From: Microbacterium aerolatum
GTDB taxonomy: Bacteria; Actinomycetota; Actinomycetes; Actinomycetales; Microbacteriaceae
Direction: 5' to 3'
Assembly (NCBI RefSeq): GCF_007988825.1
Contig: NZ_BJUW01000006.1
Span: forward strand, 62,001-126,000
Length of the DNA: 64,000 nucleotides
Shown: positions 16,232 through 24,742 of the stretch, piece by piece
How positions within the stretch are numbered: position 1 is the first letter of the stretch
Layout of the letters: each line of letters begins with the position of its first letter
Notes under the pieces: model-generated
Seen by the model: the letters and a program-made list of their open reading frames with translations, nothing else
What the model was told of the DNA's origin: nothing
The model's database searches: none
Position numbers and translations under genes: made by a program

Positions 16232-16756
16232 CTACGCTTCCGGAACCGAGATGTCGGCGATCGTCGCGCCGTAGGCGGCGATCAGCGCGTCGGCATCGAC
16301 GAACAGGCTGTAGCCGTGGGCTCCGGCTCCCATCGCGATGCGCTGGCCGACGATTGTCTCGTCGGCGTAGATCGGCCAGTCGGTGGTGCTGCCGATGGGC
16401 ACGATCGTCCCGCGTTCGTAACCGGTCGCCGCCAGGGCGAGGTCGGGCTCGGGAAGGCGCAGCTTGTTCACGCCCACCAGGGCGCGCAGCTTGGGCCACG
16501 AGATCGAGCGGCCGCCGGGGATCAGCGCGAACAGGTAGGTGTCGTCGGAGCGCTTGACGACGAGGGTCTTCACGATGCCGGATGCCGGGATGCCGAGCAG
16601 TTCCGCGGCCTCGTGGAGGCTGCGGGCATCCGGCCGTTCGCGGATCTCGATCTCGAGACCATGCGCTGCGGCGGCATCCCGAACGCGCTGGAGGCCAGAC
16701 GATTCGACCCCTGAGCCGTGTGAGGCGTCAGGGGTCGAAGCAGTGGAATCGGTCAC
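16232..16756 (-). CDS. YbaK/ProX-type aminoacyl-tRNA deacylase
   Basis: 174 aa from a GTG at 16756, which overlaps the stop of the upstream gene (GTGA). The YbaK fold is seen from about residue 25: LLGIPASGIVKTLVVK contains the conserved Lys, followed by LIPGGRSISWPKLRALVG and the GTIVPIG turn with the end motif DADALIAAYGATIADI. Members hydrolyse mischarged tRNAs such as Cys-tRNA-Pro or Ala-tRNA-Pro in trans. The first 25 residues are low complexity. Translational coupling to the membrane-protein gene upstream is likely. Confidence 0.87.
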   Translation of the reverse strand: MTDSTASTPDASHGSGVESSGLQRVRDAAAAHGLEIEIRERPDARSLHEAAELLGIPASGIVKTLVVKRSDDTYLFALIPGGRSISWPKLRALVGVNKLRLPEPDLALAATGYERGTIVPIGSTTDWPIYADETIVGQRIAMGAGAHGYSLFVDADALIAAYGATIADISVPEA

Positions 16757-17250
16757 GCGTCCGGCGCGGAGAGCGGGTCGTCCGCAACCCAGAGCTCGTC
16801 GTCCGTGCGCAGCGCCTGCCATGCGGCGTAGAGAACGCCGGCGGCGGCGGCAGCGCCGAGAATGATCGCGACGACCGAGCCGAGGCCGGGGCCCTTCTTC
16901 TTCTTCACGATGCGGCCCTGCGAGAAGGTGAGGCCCTGACGCTTGGCGTTGGCGACGTCCCATGCGGTCAGCGCGCTGCCCACGACGCCGCCCACGATCG
17001 GGACGAGTTTGTCGTCGACGACGTGGCGACCGAGCTTCGCGCCGCGATCCAGAGTCGGGGCGACACGACGGTTGTACGTGTCCTGCACGACAGGGAGAAC
17101 CTGCTCACGGCCGACATTGCCGAGCTGGCGGCCGGCCTCACGTGCGACGCCGGCCGCGTGGCCGACGAGCTCCTGCTGGTGCTCCCAGAGTTCGGTGGCG
17201 TCGTGCTGCAGACGGCGCAGTTCCTTCTTCCGCTTGCGGGTCATGCTCAC
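16753..17250 (-). CDS. Small basic protein with a C-terminal membrane helix, unknown function
   Basis: 165 aa from a GTG at 17250, seven bases after AGGAG. The protein starts VSMTRKRKKELRRLQHD and has a long amphipathic N-terminal half suited to coiled-coil or membrane-surface contact. A hydrophobic segment, VVAIILGAAAAAGVLYAAW, lies near residues 130-150, with an acidic tail after it. A weaker apolar stretch (VPIVGGVVGSALTAW) precedes it. No family is recognised. It is cotranscribed with the deacylase and lies divergent from ppiA. Confidence 0.65.
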   Translation of the reverse strand: MSMTRKRKKELRRLQHDATELWEHQQELVGHAAGVAREAGRQLGNVGREQVLPVVQDTYNRRVAPTLDRGAKLGRHVVDDKLVPIVGGVVGSALTAWDVANAKRQGLTFSQGRIVKKKKGPGLGSVVAIILGAAAAAGVLYAAWQALRTDDELWVADDPLSAPDA

Positions 17251-17397
17251 GATTGTTCTCCTGTCGATGTGGAGTACGGGTTCCCCATCTTGCCAGACGA
17301 GGCTGTGTAGGGGCACTGATTATGTGGGCCCTTGTCATCCGGAGCCGGGCACGCTATCGTCCCGACGCGCTTCCGGCCCGCTCCCGGCAAGCTCTGC

Positions 17398-17403
17398 GAG
17401 AAT
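17398..17403 (+). promoter_or_regulatory. -10-like box GAGAAT of ppiA
   Basis: GAGAAT ends six bases before the ATG at 17410 and no Shine-Dalgarno is visible. Its first base is off consensus. Confidence 0.3.
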
Positions 17404-17409
17404 GGACGC

Positions 17410-17967
17410 ATGGCTCAGCACTCACACGTCGCAACCCTGCACACCAACCACGGCGACATCGTCATCAACCTGTTCGGCGACCACGCCCCCAAGACCGTCA
17501 AGAACTTCGTCGGTCTCTCCGACGGCACCCAGGACTGGACCCACCCCGCCACCGGCAAGCCGGGCGAGGGCCCCCTGTACAAGGACGTCATCTTCCACCG
17601 CATCATCCCGAACTTCATGATCCAGGGCGGCGACCCGCTCGGTCAGGGCGTCGGCGGCCCCGGTTACAACTTCAACGACGAGATCCACCCCGAGCTGAAC
17701 TTCAACGAGCCCTACATCCTCGCGATGGCCAACGCCGGTCTCCGCCGCAACGCCATCACCGGTGAGGTCGAGGGCACCAACGGCTCGCAGTTCTTCATCA
17801 CCACCGACCCGACGCCGTGGCTGATGGGCAAGCACACGATCTTCGGCGAGGTCGCCGATGACGCCTCCAAGAAGGTCGTCGACGAGATCGCCGCCGTGCG
17901 CACCGGTGCCGGCGACCGCCCGGTCGAGGACGTCGTCCTGCAGTCGGTCGAGATCGCCGCGGTCTGA
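17410..17967 (+). CDS. ppiA: Cytoplasmic peptidyl-prolyl cis-trans isomerase (cyclophilin)
   Basis: 185 aa without a signal peptide. Cyclophilin motifs are VIFHRIIPNFMIQGGDP with the catalytic Arg, the NGSQFFITTDPTPWLMGKHTIFGEV block and the EIHPELNFNEPYILAMAN strand. It accelerates prolyl bond isomerisation during protein folding. The start at 17410 matches the usual MAxHSHVATLHTNHGDI opening of actinobacterial PpiA. The neighbouring rhomboid, crgA and sortase genes are the standard companions of this gene near the origin. Confidence 0.96.
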   Translation: MAQHSHVATLHTNHGDIVINLFGDHAPKTVKNFVGLSDGTQDWTHPATGKPGEGPLYKDVIFHRIIPNFMIQGGDPLGQGVGGPGYNFNDEIHPELNFNEPYILAMANAGLRRNAITGEVEGTNGSQFFITTDPTPWLMGKHTIFGEVADDASKKVVDEIAAVRTGAGDRPVEDVVLQSVEIAAV

Positions 17968-17990
17968 CCCGGTAAGCCTGGCCGATCCGG

Positions 17991-18884
17991 ATGACGTCCT
18001 CTGAATTCGCGAGCAACAGCGACAACTACTGTTACCGCCATCCGGATCGGCAGAGCTTCGTGCTCTGCCAGCGCTGCATGCGCACCATCTGCCCCGAGTG
18101 CCAGACGCAGGCCGCGGTCGGCGTCATCTGCCCGGAGTGCATGAAGGCCGAGCGTCAGAATCGCACCCCTGCGCAGAAGCGCGCACAGCGGCGGTGGGGC
18201 GGCCGTTCGACTGCCATCGCCACGCCCGTGCGCTCCGGCAAGCCGGTCGTCACCTATGCGCTTCTCGCGATCACGTCGTTCATCGGCCTGGTGCAGCTGA
18301 TCCCCGGGGTCGGTGATCAGCTCGACAACACGCTCTGGTTCGCCGCGCCTTACCTGTATCCGAACCTCAACGGCGGGATCTTCGAGCCGTGGCGCCTGCT
18401 CACCGCCCTGTTCGTGCACGGTGGCTTCATCCATCTGGCCCTGAACATGCTGGCGCTGTGGATGCTGGGCCAGAGCCTCGAACCCATGCTCGGCCGGGCG
18501 CGCTACCTCGCGCTCTATCTCATCAGCGGCCTGGGCGGATCAGTCATGGTCGCGGTGCTCGCCCCCACGACGGCCACCGTCGGCGCTTCGGGCGCGGTCT
18601 TCGGACTCATGGCGGCCCTGTTGATCATCGGGCGTCACATCGGTGCGAACGTCACCGGCATCCTCGTCGTGCTCGGCATCAACTTCGCGTTCGGGTTCTT
18701 CGTCGGCGGCATCGCCTGGCAGGCGCACCTCGGTGGCGCCATCGTCGGGGCGGCAGTGGCCTTCATCCTCACGCGCACCCGCAAGCGCTCGCAGCGCGTC
18801 TGGCAGATCCTCCTGCTGGCCGCCGTCGTGGCTGTGCTGCTCGTGGTGGTCGCGTTCGTGCCGCCCCTGATCCTGCTCTCCTGA
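17991..18884 (+). CDS. Rhomboid-family intramembrane serine protease
   Basis: 297 aa. The N-terminal 55 residues carry a Cys/His cluster (CYRHP, CQRCMRTICPECQ, CPECMK), a B-box-like zinc site. The membrane domain shows the HGGFIHLALNMLALW loop, the catalytic Ser in GASGAVFGLMAALL and the His in AHLGGAIVGAAVAFIL. It cleaves membrane proteins inside or near the bilayer. It follows ppiA by 23 bases in the same direction, so cotranscription is probable. The substrate is unknown. Confidence 0.93.
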   Translation: MTSSEFASNSDNYCYRHPDRQSFVLCQRCMRTICPECQTQAAVGVICPECMKAERQNRTPAQKRAQRRWGGRSTAIATPVRSGKPVVTYALLAITSFIGLVQLIPGVGDQLDNTLWFAAPYLYPNLNGGIFEPWRLLTALFVHGGFIHLALNMLALWMLGQSLEPMLGRARYLALYLISGLGGSVMVAVLAPTTATVGASGAVFGLMAALLIIGRHIGANVTGILVVLGINFAFGFFVGGIAWQAHLGGAIVGAAVAFILTRTRKRSQRVWQILLLAAVVAVLLVVVAFVPPLILLS

Positions 18885-18906
18885 CTCTGCAAGTCCCGGT
18901 CAGCAG

Positions 18907-18982
18907 TTGTTAACAGGGTTCTCCACCCCTGTGAATAACACCGGTGTAATTCTCCCCACCCTGTGCACAAACCTGTGGATAA
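18907..18982. other. Cluster of DnaA-box-like sequences
   Basis: The gap between rhomboid and crgA contains TTGTTAACA (18907-18915), TTCTCCACC (18919-18927), and on the minus strand TTATTCACA (18930-18938), TTGTGCACA (18962-18970) and a perfect TTATCCACA (18974-18982). Five near-matches in 76 bases is far above chance for this GC content. No dnaA or dnaN gene is near, so it is not obviously the replication origin. It could be an auxiliary DnaA-binding site. Confidence 0.55.
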
Positions 18983-19015
18983 CTCCGGATCAGTGATTCC
19001 CGCCGGGGCAGACGA

Positions 19016-19044
19016 AAGGCCCCCTCGCTGAGCGAGGAGGCCTT
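19016..19044 (-). terminator. Terminator of crgA
   Basis: Arms 19016-19028 and 19032-19044 pair over 12 of 13 positions around a three-base loop. On the minus strand the stem is followed by TTTCGTC. It starts 20 bases beyond the crgA stop and may also stop rhomboid transcription. Confidence 0.7.
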
Positions 19045-19063
19045 CGAGAAGTCAGAGGACGGA

Positions 19064-19303
19064 TTACCGCCAGCGCGTGGTCATCAGGAACCCGATCAGC
19101 GCGATGCCGAGACCGATGGCGAGGTTCCAGGAGCCGATGCCCGGAATCGGGAACTGCATGCCCGAGATGTAGAACACGAGGATCCAGGCCAGGCCCAGCA
19201 GCATGAATCCGAGCATGACCGGCTTGAACCACACGGCGTTGGGCGCCTGCTCGCCTTCCGCGCGCTCGACGACGGGCTCTTCGCTGCTTCGGTCACGTGC
19301 CAT
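19064..19303 (-). CDS. crgA: Cell-division protein CrgA
   Basis: 79 aa, the normal size. Two membrane helices (about 28-48 and 58-75) are separated by the GMQFPIPGIGSWN loop, and the N-terminus is charged and cytoplasmic; the C-terminus ends TTRWR. CrgA is an actinobacterial divisome protein that interacts with FtsZ, FtsQ and PBPs and coordinates septal growth. Its position next to the sortase and the pknB cluster is conserved in the class. Confidence 0.95.
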   Translation of the reverse strand: MARDRSSEEPVVERAEGEQAPNAVWFKPVMLGFMLLGLAWILVFYISGMQFPIPGIGSWNLAIGLGIALIGFLMTTRWR

Positions 19304-19309
19304 GCCGTC

Positions 19310-19315
19310 ATTCTA
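19310..19315 (-). promoter_or_regulatory. -10 box TAGAAT of crgA
   Basis: TAGAAT, five of six consensus bases, lies six bases upstream of the crgA ATG with no ribosome site between. Confidence 0.6.
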
Positions 19316-19369
19316 CCCATGAGTACCCGCTCCATTCGATTCACCGGATGATGGCAGAAGTTCGCCGGA

Positions 19370-19375
19370 TAGGAT
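19370..19375 (+). promoter_or_regulatory. -10 box TAGGAT of the sortase gene
   Basis: TAGGAT is six bases from the ATG at 19382 and would give a leaderless sortase transcript. Confidence 0.55.
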
Positions 19376-19381
19376 CGCGCT

Positions 19382-20173
19382 ATGACTGCCTCCGCCGCGC
19401 AGCCGTCCCGACGCCGACGCCCTCAGCGTGCGCGGTCGCGAGCGACCTTCACCAGCGTGCTGGGCGAGCTGCTGCTGACCGCCGGGGTGCTCGTGATGCT
19501 CTTCGTCGCGTGGCAGATGTGGATCGGCGACATCATCATCGGCGCGCAGAGCAACACTGCGGGTCAGGCCGTCTCTCGTGAGTGGGCGCAGCTGCCGGCG
19601 CCCGAGCCGCCGCCCGCCGTCGAAGAGGAGGACGGCGACATCTGGTACGAACCGCCGGCGCTCGAGCATCCCGCCAACGGTGAGAAGTTCGCCCAGATGC
19701 TCATCCCCCGTTTCGGCGGCGAATACAACGTCGCCATCGCCGGCGGCACCACGCGCCCCGTCACGCTCGACAACGGCTGGATCGGCGTCTACGACCAGTC
19801 CGATATGCCGGGCCAGGTGGGCAACTTCTCGGTGGCAGGACACCGCACCACCTGGGGCGCCCCGCTGAACCGCATGGACAAGCTCCGCCTGAACGACGCG
19901 ATCGTCGTCGAGACGCAGGAGGGATGGTTCACCTATCGCTTCCGCACGCTCGAGTACGTCACGCCCGACTCCGTCGACGTGCTGATGGATGTGCCGCAGG
20001 TGCCGGGTGCGGAGACCGGCGAACGCTATCTCACCCTGACCGCTTGCTCTCCCCTCTACTCGCTCGCAGAGCGCATCGTCGGCTACGCGGTCTTCGAGGG
20101 GTTCCAGCCCCGGAGCGAGGGCCCGCCCGACTCCCTCGAACCGGTCGGCGACGTCGCTTCCCCGTCCATCTAG
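19382..20173 (+). CDS. Class E sortase
   Basis: 263 aa. A basic N-terminus and one membrane anchor (LLLTAGVLVMLFVAWQMW) precede the beta-barrel sortase domain. The catalytic His is in AGHRTTWGAPLNRM, the Cys in YLTLTACSPLYS, and the supporting Arg follows in AERIVGY. Class E enzymes in high-GC actinobacteria attach proteins with LAXTG-type signals to the cell wall. The gene lies in the conserved order crgA, sortase, small membrane protein, glutaminase, pknB. No substrate with a sorting signal was noticed in this window. Confidence 0.93.
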   Translation: MTASAAQPSRRRRPQRARSRATFTSVLGELLLTAGVLVMLFVAWQMWIGDIIIGAQSNTAGQAVSREWAQLPAPEPPPAVEEEDGDIWYEPPALEHPANGEKFAQMLIPRFGGEYNVAIAGGTTRPVTLDNGWIGVYDQSDMPGQVGNFSVAGHRTTWGAPLNRMDKLRLNDAIVVETQEGWFTYRFRTLEYVTPDSVDVLMDVPQVPGAETGERYLTLTACSPLYSLAERIVGYAVFEGFQPRSEGPPDSLEPVGDVASPSI

Positions 20174-20183
20174 GAGCCCTGAC

Positions 20184-20339
20184 ATGTACGCAGCGCTGTG
20201 GCGCATCCTTCCCGGCCCGTGGTGGCTGCGGGTGCTGATCCTGCTGGTCGCCGTCGCGGCGGTCCTCTATGGGCTGTTCTTCTACGTCTTCCCGTGGGTG
20301 AGCCCGCTCATCGCCCCGGGCGAGGTCGATCTGGAGTGA
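20184..20339 (+). CDS. Small single-span membrane protein
   Basis: 51 aa, MYAALWRILPGPWWLRV followed by a hydrophobic helix of about 22 residues and the end PLIAPGEVDLE. It begins 10 bases after the sortase stop and its TGA is immediately followed by the glutaminase start, so it sits in the middle of an operon. Small proteins of this type occur at the same place in other Microbacteriaceae. Function is unknown; association with the sortase or kinase complex at the membrane is possible. Confidence 0.75.
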   Translation: MYAALWRILPGPWWLRVLILLVAVAAVLYGLFFYVFPWVSPLIAPGEVDLE

Positions 20340-20341
20340 GC

Positions 20342-20962
20342 GTGCGGGTGCTGGTGGTCGACAACCACGACAGCTTCGTGCACACGCTCGCCGGTTACCT
20401 GCGCGAACTCGGTGCCGTCGTCGACATGATCGAGGCGGATGCCGCGGATCGCGGCGGCTTCGCCGCCCTCATCCCCCGCTACGACGGCGTGCTGCTCTCC
20501 CCAGGGCCCGGGAGCCCCCGGGATGCCGGCGCCTCCGTCGACGTGGTGGCGCTGTGCGCCGAGCGGAGGATGCCGCTGCTCGGCGTGTGTCTTGGACACC
20601 AGTCGATCGGCGCGGCGTTCGGCACCGATGTCTCCGAGGCGCGGGAGCTCATGCACGGCATGGTCTCGACCGTGGAGCACGACGGATCAGCACTCTTCGA
20701 CGGCATCCCCTCGCCCTTCGACGTCGGCCGCTACCACTCGCTCGCGCTCGCGGAGGCCGAGCTGCCCGCCGAGATCGCGGTCACGGCTCGCACGGCATCC
20801 GGAACCGTCATGGCGATCGCGCACCGGGAGCTGCCGATCCTCGGCGTCCAGTTCCATCCGGAGAGCGTGCTCACCCAGCACGGCTACCGCCTGCTCGCGA
20901 ACTGGCTCGCGTCGATCGGCTCGGCGGATGCCGTGGAGCGCTCAGAGCAGCTTCGGCCGTAG
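20342..20962 (+). CDS. Class I glutamine amidotransferase, TrpG/PabA type
   Basis: 206 aa from a GTG at 20342, five bases after GGAG; a GTG two codons earlier (20336) overlaps the preceding stop and is possible. The triad is visible: LGVCLGHQSIGAAFG with the nucleophilic Cys, and His-Glu in VQFHPESVLT. The oxyanion region is SPGPGSPRDAG. It releases ammonia from glutamine for anthranilate or aminodeoxychorismate synthase. The synthase partner gene is not adjacent, so the choice between trpG and pabA stays open. Confidence 0.9.
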   Translation: MRVLVVDNHDSFVHTLAGYLRELGAVVDMIEADAADRGGFAALIPRYDGVLLSPGPGSPRDAGASVDVVALCAERRMPLLGVCLGHQSIGAAFGTDVSEARELMHGMVSTVEHDGSALFDGIPSPFDVGRYHSLALAEAELPAEIAVTARTASGTVMAIAHRELPILGVQFHPESVLTQHGYRLLANWLASIGSADAVERSEQLRP

Positions 20963-20965
20963 GAC

Positions 20966-21210
20966 CGTTTCGACTCGCCTTCGCACGCGAGGACGTTTCG
21001 ACTCGCCTTCGGCTCGCTCAACGCGTTTCGTCTCCGGCAGCTGCGCTGCCTTCGCTCAACGACCCGCAAGGGGCACACCCGCTCGCTCAACGACCTGCGG
21101 CATTGTCCGGGAGGGGTTCAGGAAGCGAAAACTGCGGGTCGTTGAGCGGAGGCGCGGAGCGCCGCAGACGAAACGGGTTGAGCGCAGACGCGTAGCGCCG
21201 GAGTCGAAAC
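20966..21210. repeat. Long inverted repeat of the GTTTCGACTC/CTCAACGACC family
   Basis: Left arm 20994-21068 and right arm 21133-21210 are near-complementary, each with the modules TTTCGACTCGC, CTCAACG, GTTTCGTC and CTCAACGACCCGC or their complements. A partial extra copy precedes at 20966-20990 and another CTCAACGACC at 21084-21094. It fills the gap between the convergent glutaminase and pknB genes, where it could fold into a large hairpin and end transcription from both sides. Confidence 0.8.
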
Positions 21211-21232
21211 CGCCCCGCCCAGCCACTCGCGA

Positions 21233-22939
21233 CTACTCCCCCGCGCAGTACCGGATCTCGACCTCGGAGTGCACGGCCACATCGCCCGGCGCCGCCGACA
21301 TCGACGCGACCGTGGCCGGGTTCGTCGCCGCGCAGTCCGCCGACTCGACGGGGATCGCGGTCAGACCGAGTTCCTCGAGCTTGGCGGTCGCGGCATCCAC
21401 GGTCCATCCGGTGACGTCCGGAAGCGTGACGCGCCCCGAGGCGACGACGAGATCGACAGCGGTCTTGGGCGCCACCTCGTCGTCCTCCTTGACGTTCGTC
21501 ACCTCGAGCACGGTGTCAGCCGCGCTCTGCGGATCGTTGCGCTGGATCACGCTGCCGAGCTCGAGCCCGGCATCCTTCAAGGCCTCGGCCGCCGCGGTCT
21601 GCGAGAGTCCGACCAGCGTGGGCACTGTGACGGTCTCCGCGCCGCTGGACACGTACACGGTCACGGTCTGACCGATCTTCACCGACTGCCCTGCGACCGG
21701 GTCGGTGCGGATCACGTTGTCCTCGGTGACGTCGGCGCTGGCCTCGTAGACCACCTCCGACAGAAGGTCCATCTCCAGCAGATCGGCCTGCGCACGCTCG
21801 TACGACACGTCGACGAGATCGGGCACGATGCGGGAGGATGCCGGGATCTGCTCGCCGCGCGGCATCATGATCACCCAGAGCAGTACTGAGATCAGCAGCA
21901 CGGCGAGCAGCGCGACACCAGCCCAGATCCAGGCCACTGGGGGGCCGGACTGCGTCCGGGCCATCGTCGTGTCGGTGCTGAGCTGACGCAGCGAACGCGC
22001 CGTCTCCTGCGCCTGACGCGGGCTGGGGCCGTACAGCTCGCTGGTGAGCGCGCCGAGCTGCTTCTTCGTCGGGGCCTTGCCGGAGACCGCGCCGTCGAGC
22101 GCGACCCGGAAGGACGCGGCATCCGGGTACCGCTGGTACGGGTCCTTCGCGAGCGCGCGCAGCACGATCGGGTCGAGGGAGCGCGGCGAATCCTCGTTGA
22201 CCTCGGTCGGTGGCAGCGGCGTCTCGCTGACGTGCTGGTAGGCGACCGCCACCGGCGAATCGCCGCGGAACGGCTGACGACCCGTGAGGAGCTCGTAGAG
22301 CACGACACCCGTCGAGTACAGGTCGGCCCTGGCATCCACCGGCTCGCCCTTGGCCTGCTCTGGCGAGAAGTAGGCGGCCGTGCCGAGGATCTGCGTCGTC
22401 TCGGCCACGGTCGATGACGAATCGGACACCGCGCGCGCGATGCCGAAGTCCATCACCTTGACCTGGCCCTTGTCGGTGACCATCACGTTGCCCGGCTTGA
22501 TGTCGCGATGCACGACGCCGGCGCGGTGGGAGTAGTCGAGCGCCTCGAGGATCCCGTCGACGTAGCGCACGGCATCCTCGACGGGAACGGGGCCGCCCGA
22601 GATGATGTCCTTCAGCTGACGCCCCTGCACCAGCTCCATGATGATGTAGGGCTCGCTGCCGGGAGCACCGGCGACCGGTCCGCCCTCGGCCGAGGAGGGG
22701 TCACCGGCGTCGTAGACGCGCACGATCGACGGGTGCGACATCCGCGAGGCCGCCTGGGCCTCGAGACGGAAGCGCGTGCGGAACGCTGTGTCGCGGGCGA
22801 GCGAGGGGTCGAGGATCTTGATGGCGATGTCACGGCCGAGCGTGATGTCGTAGCCGCGGAAGACCTTCGCCATCCCGCCGTGCCCGATGAGCTCGTCCAC
22901 GCGATATCGCTCAGCGATGATGCGCGGCTCTGTCGACAC
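21233..22939 (-). CDS. pknB: Ser/Thr protein kinase with PASTA domains
   Basis: 568 aa from a GTG six bases after GGGGGA. Kinase domain at about 10-275: IGHGGMAKVFRG loop, the ATP Lys in IAIKIL, HRDIKPGN and DFGIA. A juxtamembrane region and one membrane helix (IWAGVALLAVLLISVLLWVIM, about 340-360) lead to three extracellular PASTA modules (VPDLVDVS..., VPTLVGLS..., LPDVTGWT...), one fewer than mycobacterial PknB. PASTA domains sense muropeptides or lipid II, and the kinase adjusts wall synthesis and division. It is last in the fha-pstP-ftsW-pbpA-pknA-pknB operon, 60 bases after pknA. Confidence 0.95.
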   Translation of the reverse strand: MSTEPRIIAERYRVDELIGHGGMAKVFRGYDITLGRDIAIKILDPSLARDTAFRTRFRLEAQAASRMSHPSIVRVYDAGDPSSAEGGPVAGAPGSEPYIIMELVQGRQLKDIISGGPVPVEDAVRYVDGILEALDYSHRAGVVHRDIKPGNVMVTDKGQVKVMDFGIARAVSDSSSTVAETTQILGTAAYFSPEQAKGEPVDARADLYSTGVVLYELLTGRQPFRGDSPVAVAYQHVSETPLPPTEVNEDSPRSLDPIVLRALAKDPYQRYPDAASFRVALDGAVSGKAPTKKQLGALTSELYGPSPRQAQETARSLRQLSTDTTMARTQSGPPVAWIWAGVALLAVLLISVLLWVIMMPRGEQIPASSRIVPDLVDVSYERAQADLLEMDLLSEVVYEASADVTEDNVIRTDPVAGQSVKIGQTVTVYVSSGAETVTVPTLVGLSQTAAAEALKDAGLELGSVIQRNDPQSAADTVLEVTNVKEDDEVAPKTAVDLVVASGRVTLPDVTGWTVDAATAKLEELGLTAIPVESADCAATNPATVASMSAAPGDVAVHSEVEIRYCAGE

Positions 22940-22999
22940 GTTCAGTCCCCCTGGATGTTCAACTCCTATTGCCCTGCAAGATTACCCGCTGCAACCTGA

Positions 23000-24742
23000 T
23001 CACTCGGCGGGAGGAGGCGTGATCCCTTCACCCGGATCGGGGACGACGGAGCCCGCTTCGATCGAGGCGACGTCTTCGGGGGAGGTCGCGGTCGTGCGCT
23101 CGCCGGCGCTGCCGCCGGAGCACGTGACGGTGTAGCTGACGACGAGAGCCTCGCCTGCCGCGCCGGTCACCTGGATCGCTCCGGTGCGCGCATCGGTGCC
23201 GAAGGATGCGGTGGCCTGATTGTTCACGGTGAACACGCCGCCGCGGACCGTGAAGTTATAGGCGCTGACCTGGCCCTGCCCTGACGGGCAGCTGTATCCG
23301 GTCCAGGTGACCTGGACTTCGCTGCCGGACTCGGCCGTGTCTGGCAGGTTCGGCGCTGCGGGGTCGGGCAGCGCTGTCTGCTCGGCGTAGTACAGCATCT
23401 CGATGGTCGCGCCCACCGGCTGGTTGCCGCCGGTGGTCACGCGGTAGATCACGCCCTGGTCCGACTCCTTCGGGGCCGGGTCGCCGGTGACGCAGTTCGC
23501 CTCGAGTCCCTCGGCCTGGAGCGCAGCGGTGGCCTGGTCGCAGGTCATGCCCACGAGGTTCAGGGAGTCGACGTTCACGGCTTCCGGCGTCTCGGACTCG
23601 GTCGGAGTCGGTTCGGAAGACGTCGCCGGGGGAGAAGACGTGGTCGGATCAGGATCCGGCTCGCCCTGGTTCATCAGGGCGAAGATCGTGCCACCGAGGA
23701 CGATCGCCAGCAGCGCGATCAGCGCGATCAGCGGCCACGTCCACGGGCTGCGCTTCTTCTTCTTGCCGGCCTCTTCCTCTGCCACCTCGTCGGTGGCCAG
23801 CTGGGCGGTGGTCGGCAGCACACGCGTGGCGCCGTCGTCGATGCCCGTGGTCAGGATGCGCGTCGCATCGTCGCCCCCCACACCGCCGGCGATGGCGGGA
23901 ACGGCGATGGCGGCGGAGTTCAGGTCGCCGCGGCGCAGCGCCTGCGCGGCACGGGCCACCGTCGCGGACGACGAGGGCCGATCGGCGGGCTTCTTGGCGA
24001 TCATCGCCATGACGAGGTTCTGCACCGGGATCGGGACGGTCGCCGGCAGCGGCGGGGGCTGCTCGTTGATCTGCGCCATCGCGATCGCGACCTGCGACTC
24101 GCCCGTGAACGGACGCTTGCCCGCCAGGCTCTCGTAGGCGACGATTCCCAGCGAGTAGGTGTCGGTCGCGGGGGATGCCGGGTGGCCGGACGCCTGCTCG
24201 GGGGAGAGGTACTGGACCGTGCCCATGACCTGGCCGGTCGCGGTGAGCGGAACCTGGTCGGCGATGCGGGCGATGCCGAAGTCGGTGATCTTGACGCGGC
24301 CGTCCGGGGTGATCAGCAGGTTTCCGGGCTTGATGTCGCGGTGCACGAGGCCGGCGGCGTGCGCGGCCTGCAGAGCGGATGCCGTCTGGGCGACGATGTC
24401 GAGCGTCTTGTCGGCGCTCAGCGAGCCGTCGCGCTCGAGGATGGTGGACAGGGCCTCGCCGGGAACGAGCTCCATGACGAGGAAGGCGCTGCCGTTCTCC
24501 TCGCCGTAGTCGAACACGCTGGCGATGCCCTCGTGGTTGACGAGTGCGGCATGCCGGGCCTCCGCGCGGAAGCGCTCGAGGAACCCGGGATCCCCCATGT
24601 ACTCGTCCTTGAGGATCTTGATCGCGACGGTTCGCCCGATGACGTGGTCGGTCGCTTCCCAGACCTCACCCATGCCACCGATCGCAATACGCGACTGGAG
24701 CTCGTATCGACCACCGAACGACACACCCTGCGTCGGCCTCAT
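23000..24742 (-). CDS. pknA: Ser/Thr protein kinase, PknA position
   Basis: 580 aa. Kinase domain at about 12-270 with IAIGGMGEVWEA, VAIKIL, HRDIKPGNLLI and DFGIA. A long linker, one membrane helix (about 355-375, WPLIALIALLAIVLGGTIF), and a Thr/Ser/Pro-rich stretch follow. The extracellular part contains one PASTA-like module (SLNLVGMTCDQATAALQAEGLEANC) and a C-terminal Ig-like region with two Cys (YSCPSGQ, TVTCSGG). Mycobacterial PknA lacks this large outside domain, so the lineage differs. The start overlaps the pbpA stop by four bases. Confidence 0.92.
   Translation of the reverse strand: MRPTQGVSFGGRYELQSRIAIGGMGEVWEATDHVIGRTVAIKILKDEYMGDPGFLERFRAEARHAALVNHEGIASVFDYGEENGSAFLVMELVPGEALSTILERDGSLSADKTLDIVAQTASALQAAHAAGLVHRDIKPGNLLITPDGRVKITDFGIARIADQVPLTATGQVMGTVQYLSPEQASGHPASPATDTYSLGIVAYESLAGKRPFTGESQVAIAMAQINEQPPPLPATVPIPVQNLVMAMIAKKPADRPSSSATVARAAQALRRGDLNSAAIAVPAIAGGVGGDDATRILTTGIDDGATRVLPTTAQLATDEVAEEEAGKKKKRSPWTWPLIALIALLAIVLGGTIFALMNQGEPDPDPTTSSPPATSSEPTPTESETPEAVNVDSLNLVGMTCDQATAALQAEGLEANCVTGDPAPKESDQGVIYRVTTGGNQPVGATIEMLYYAEQTALPDPAAPNLPDTAESGSEVQVTWTGYSCPSGQGQVSAYNFTVRGGVFTVNNQATASFGTDARTGAIQVTGAAGEALVVSYTVTCSGGSAGERTTATSPEDVASIEAGSVVPDPGEGITPPPAE

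Noticed and set aside
18907..18982. Calling the DnaA-box cluster the replication origin
   Set aside because: No dnaA, dnaN or gyrB is in the window and the A+T-rich unwinding region is not evident.
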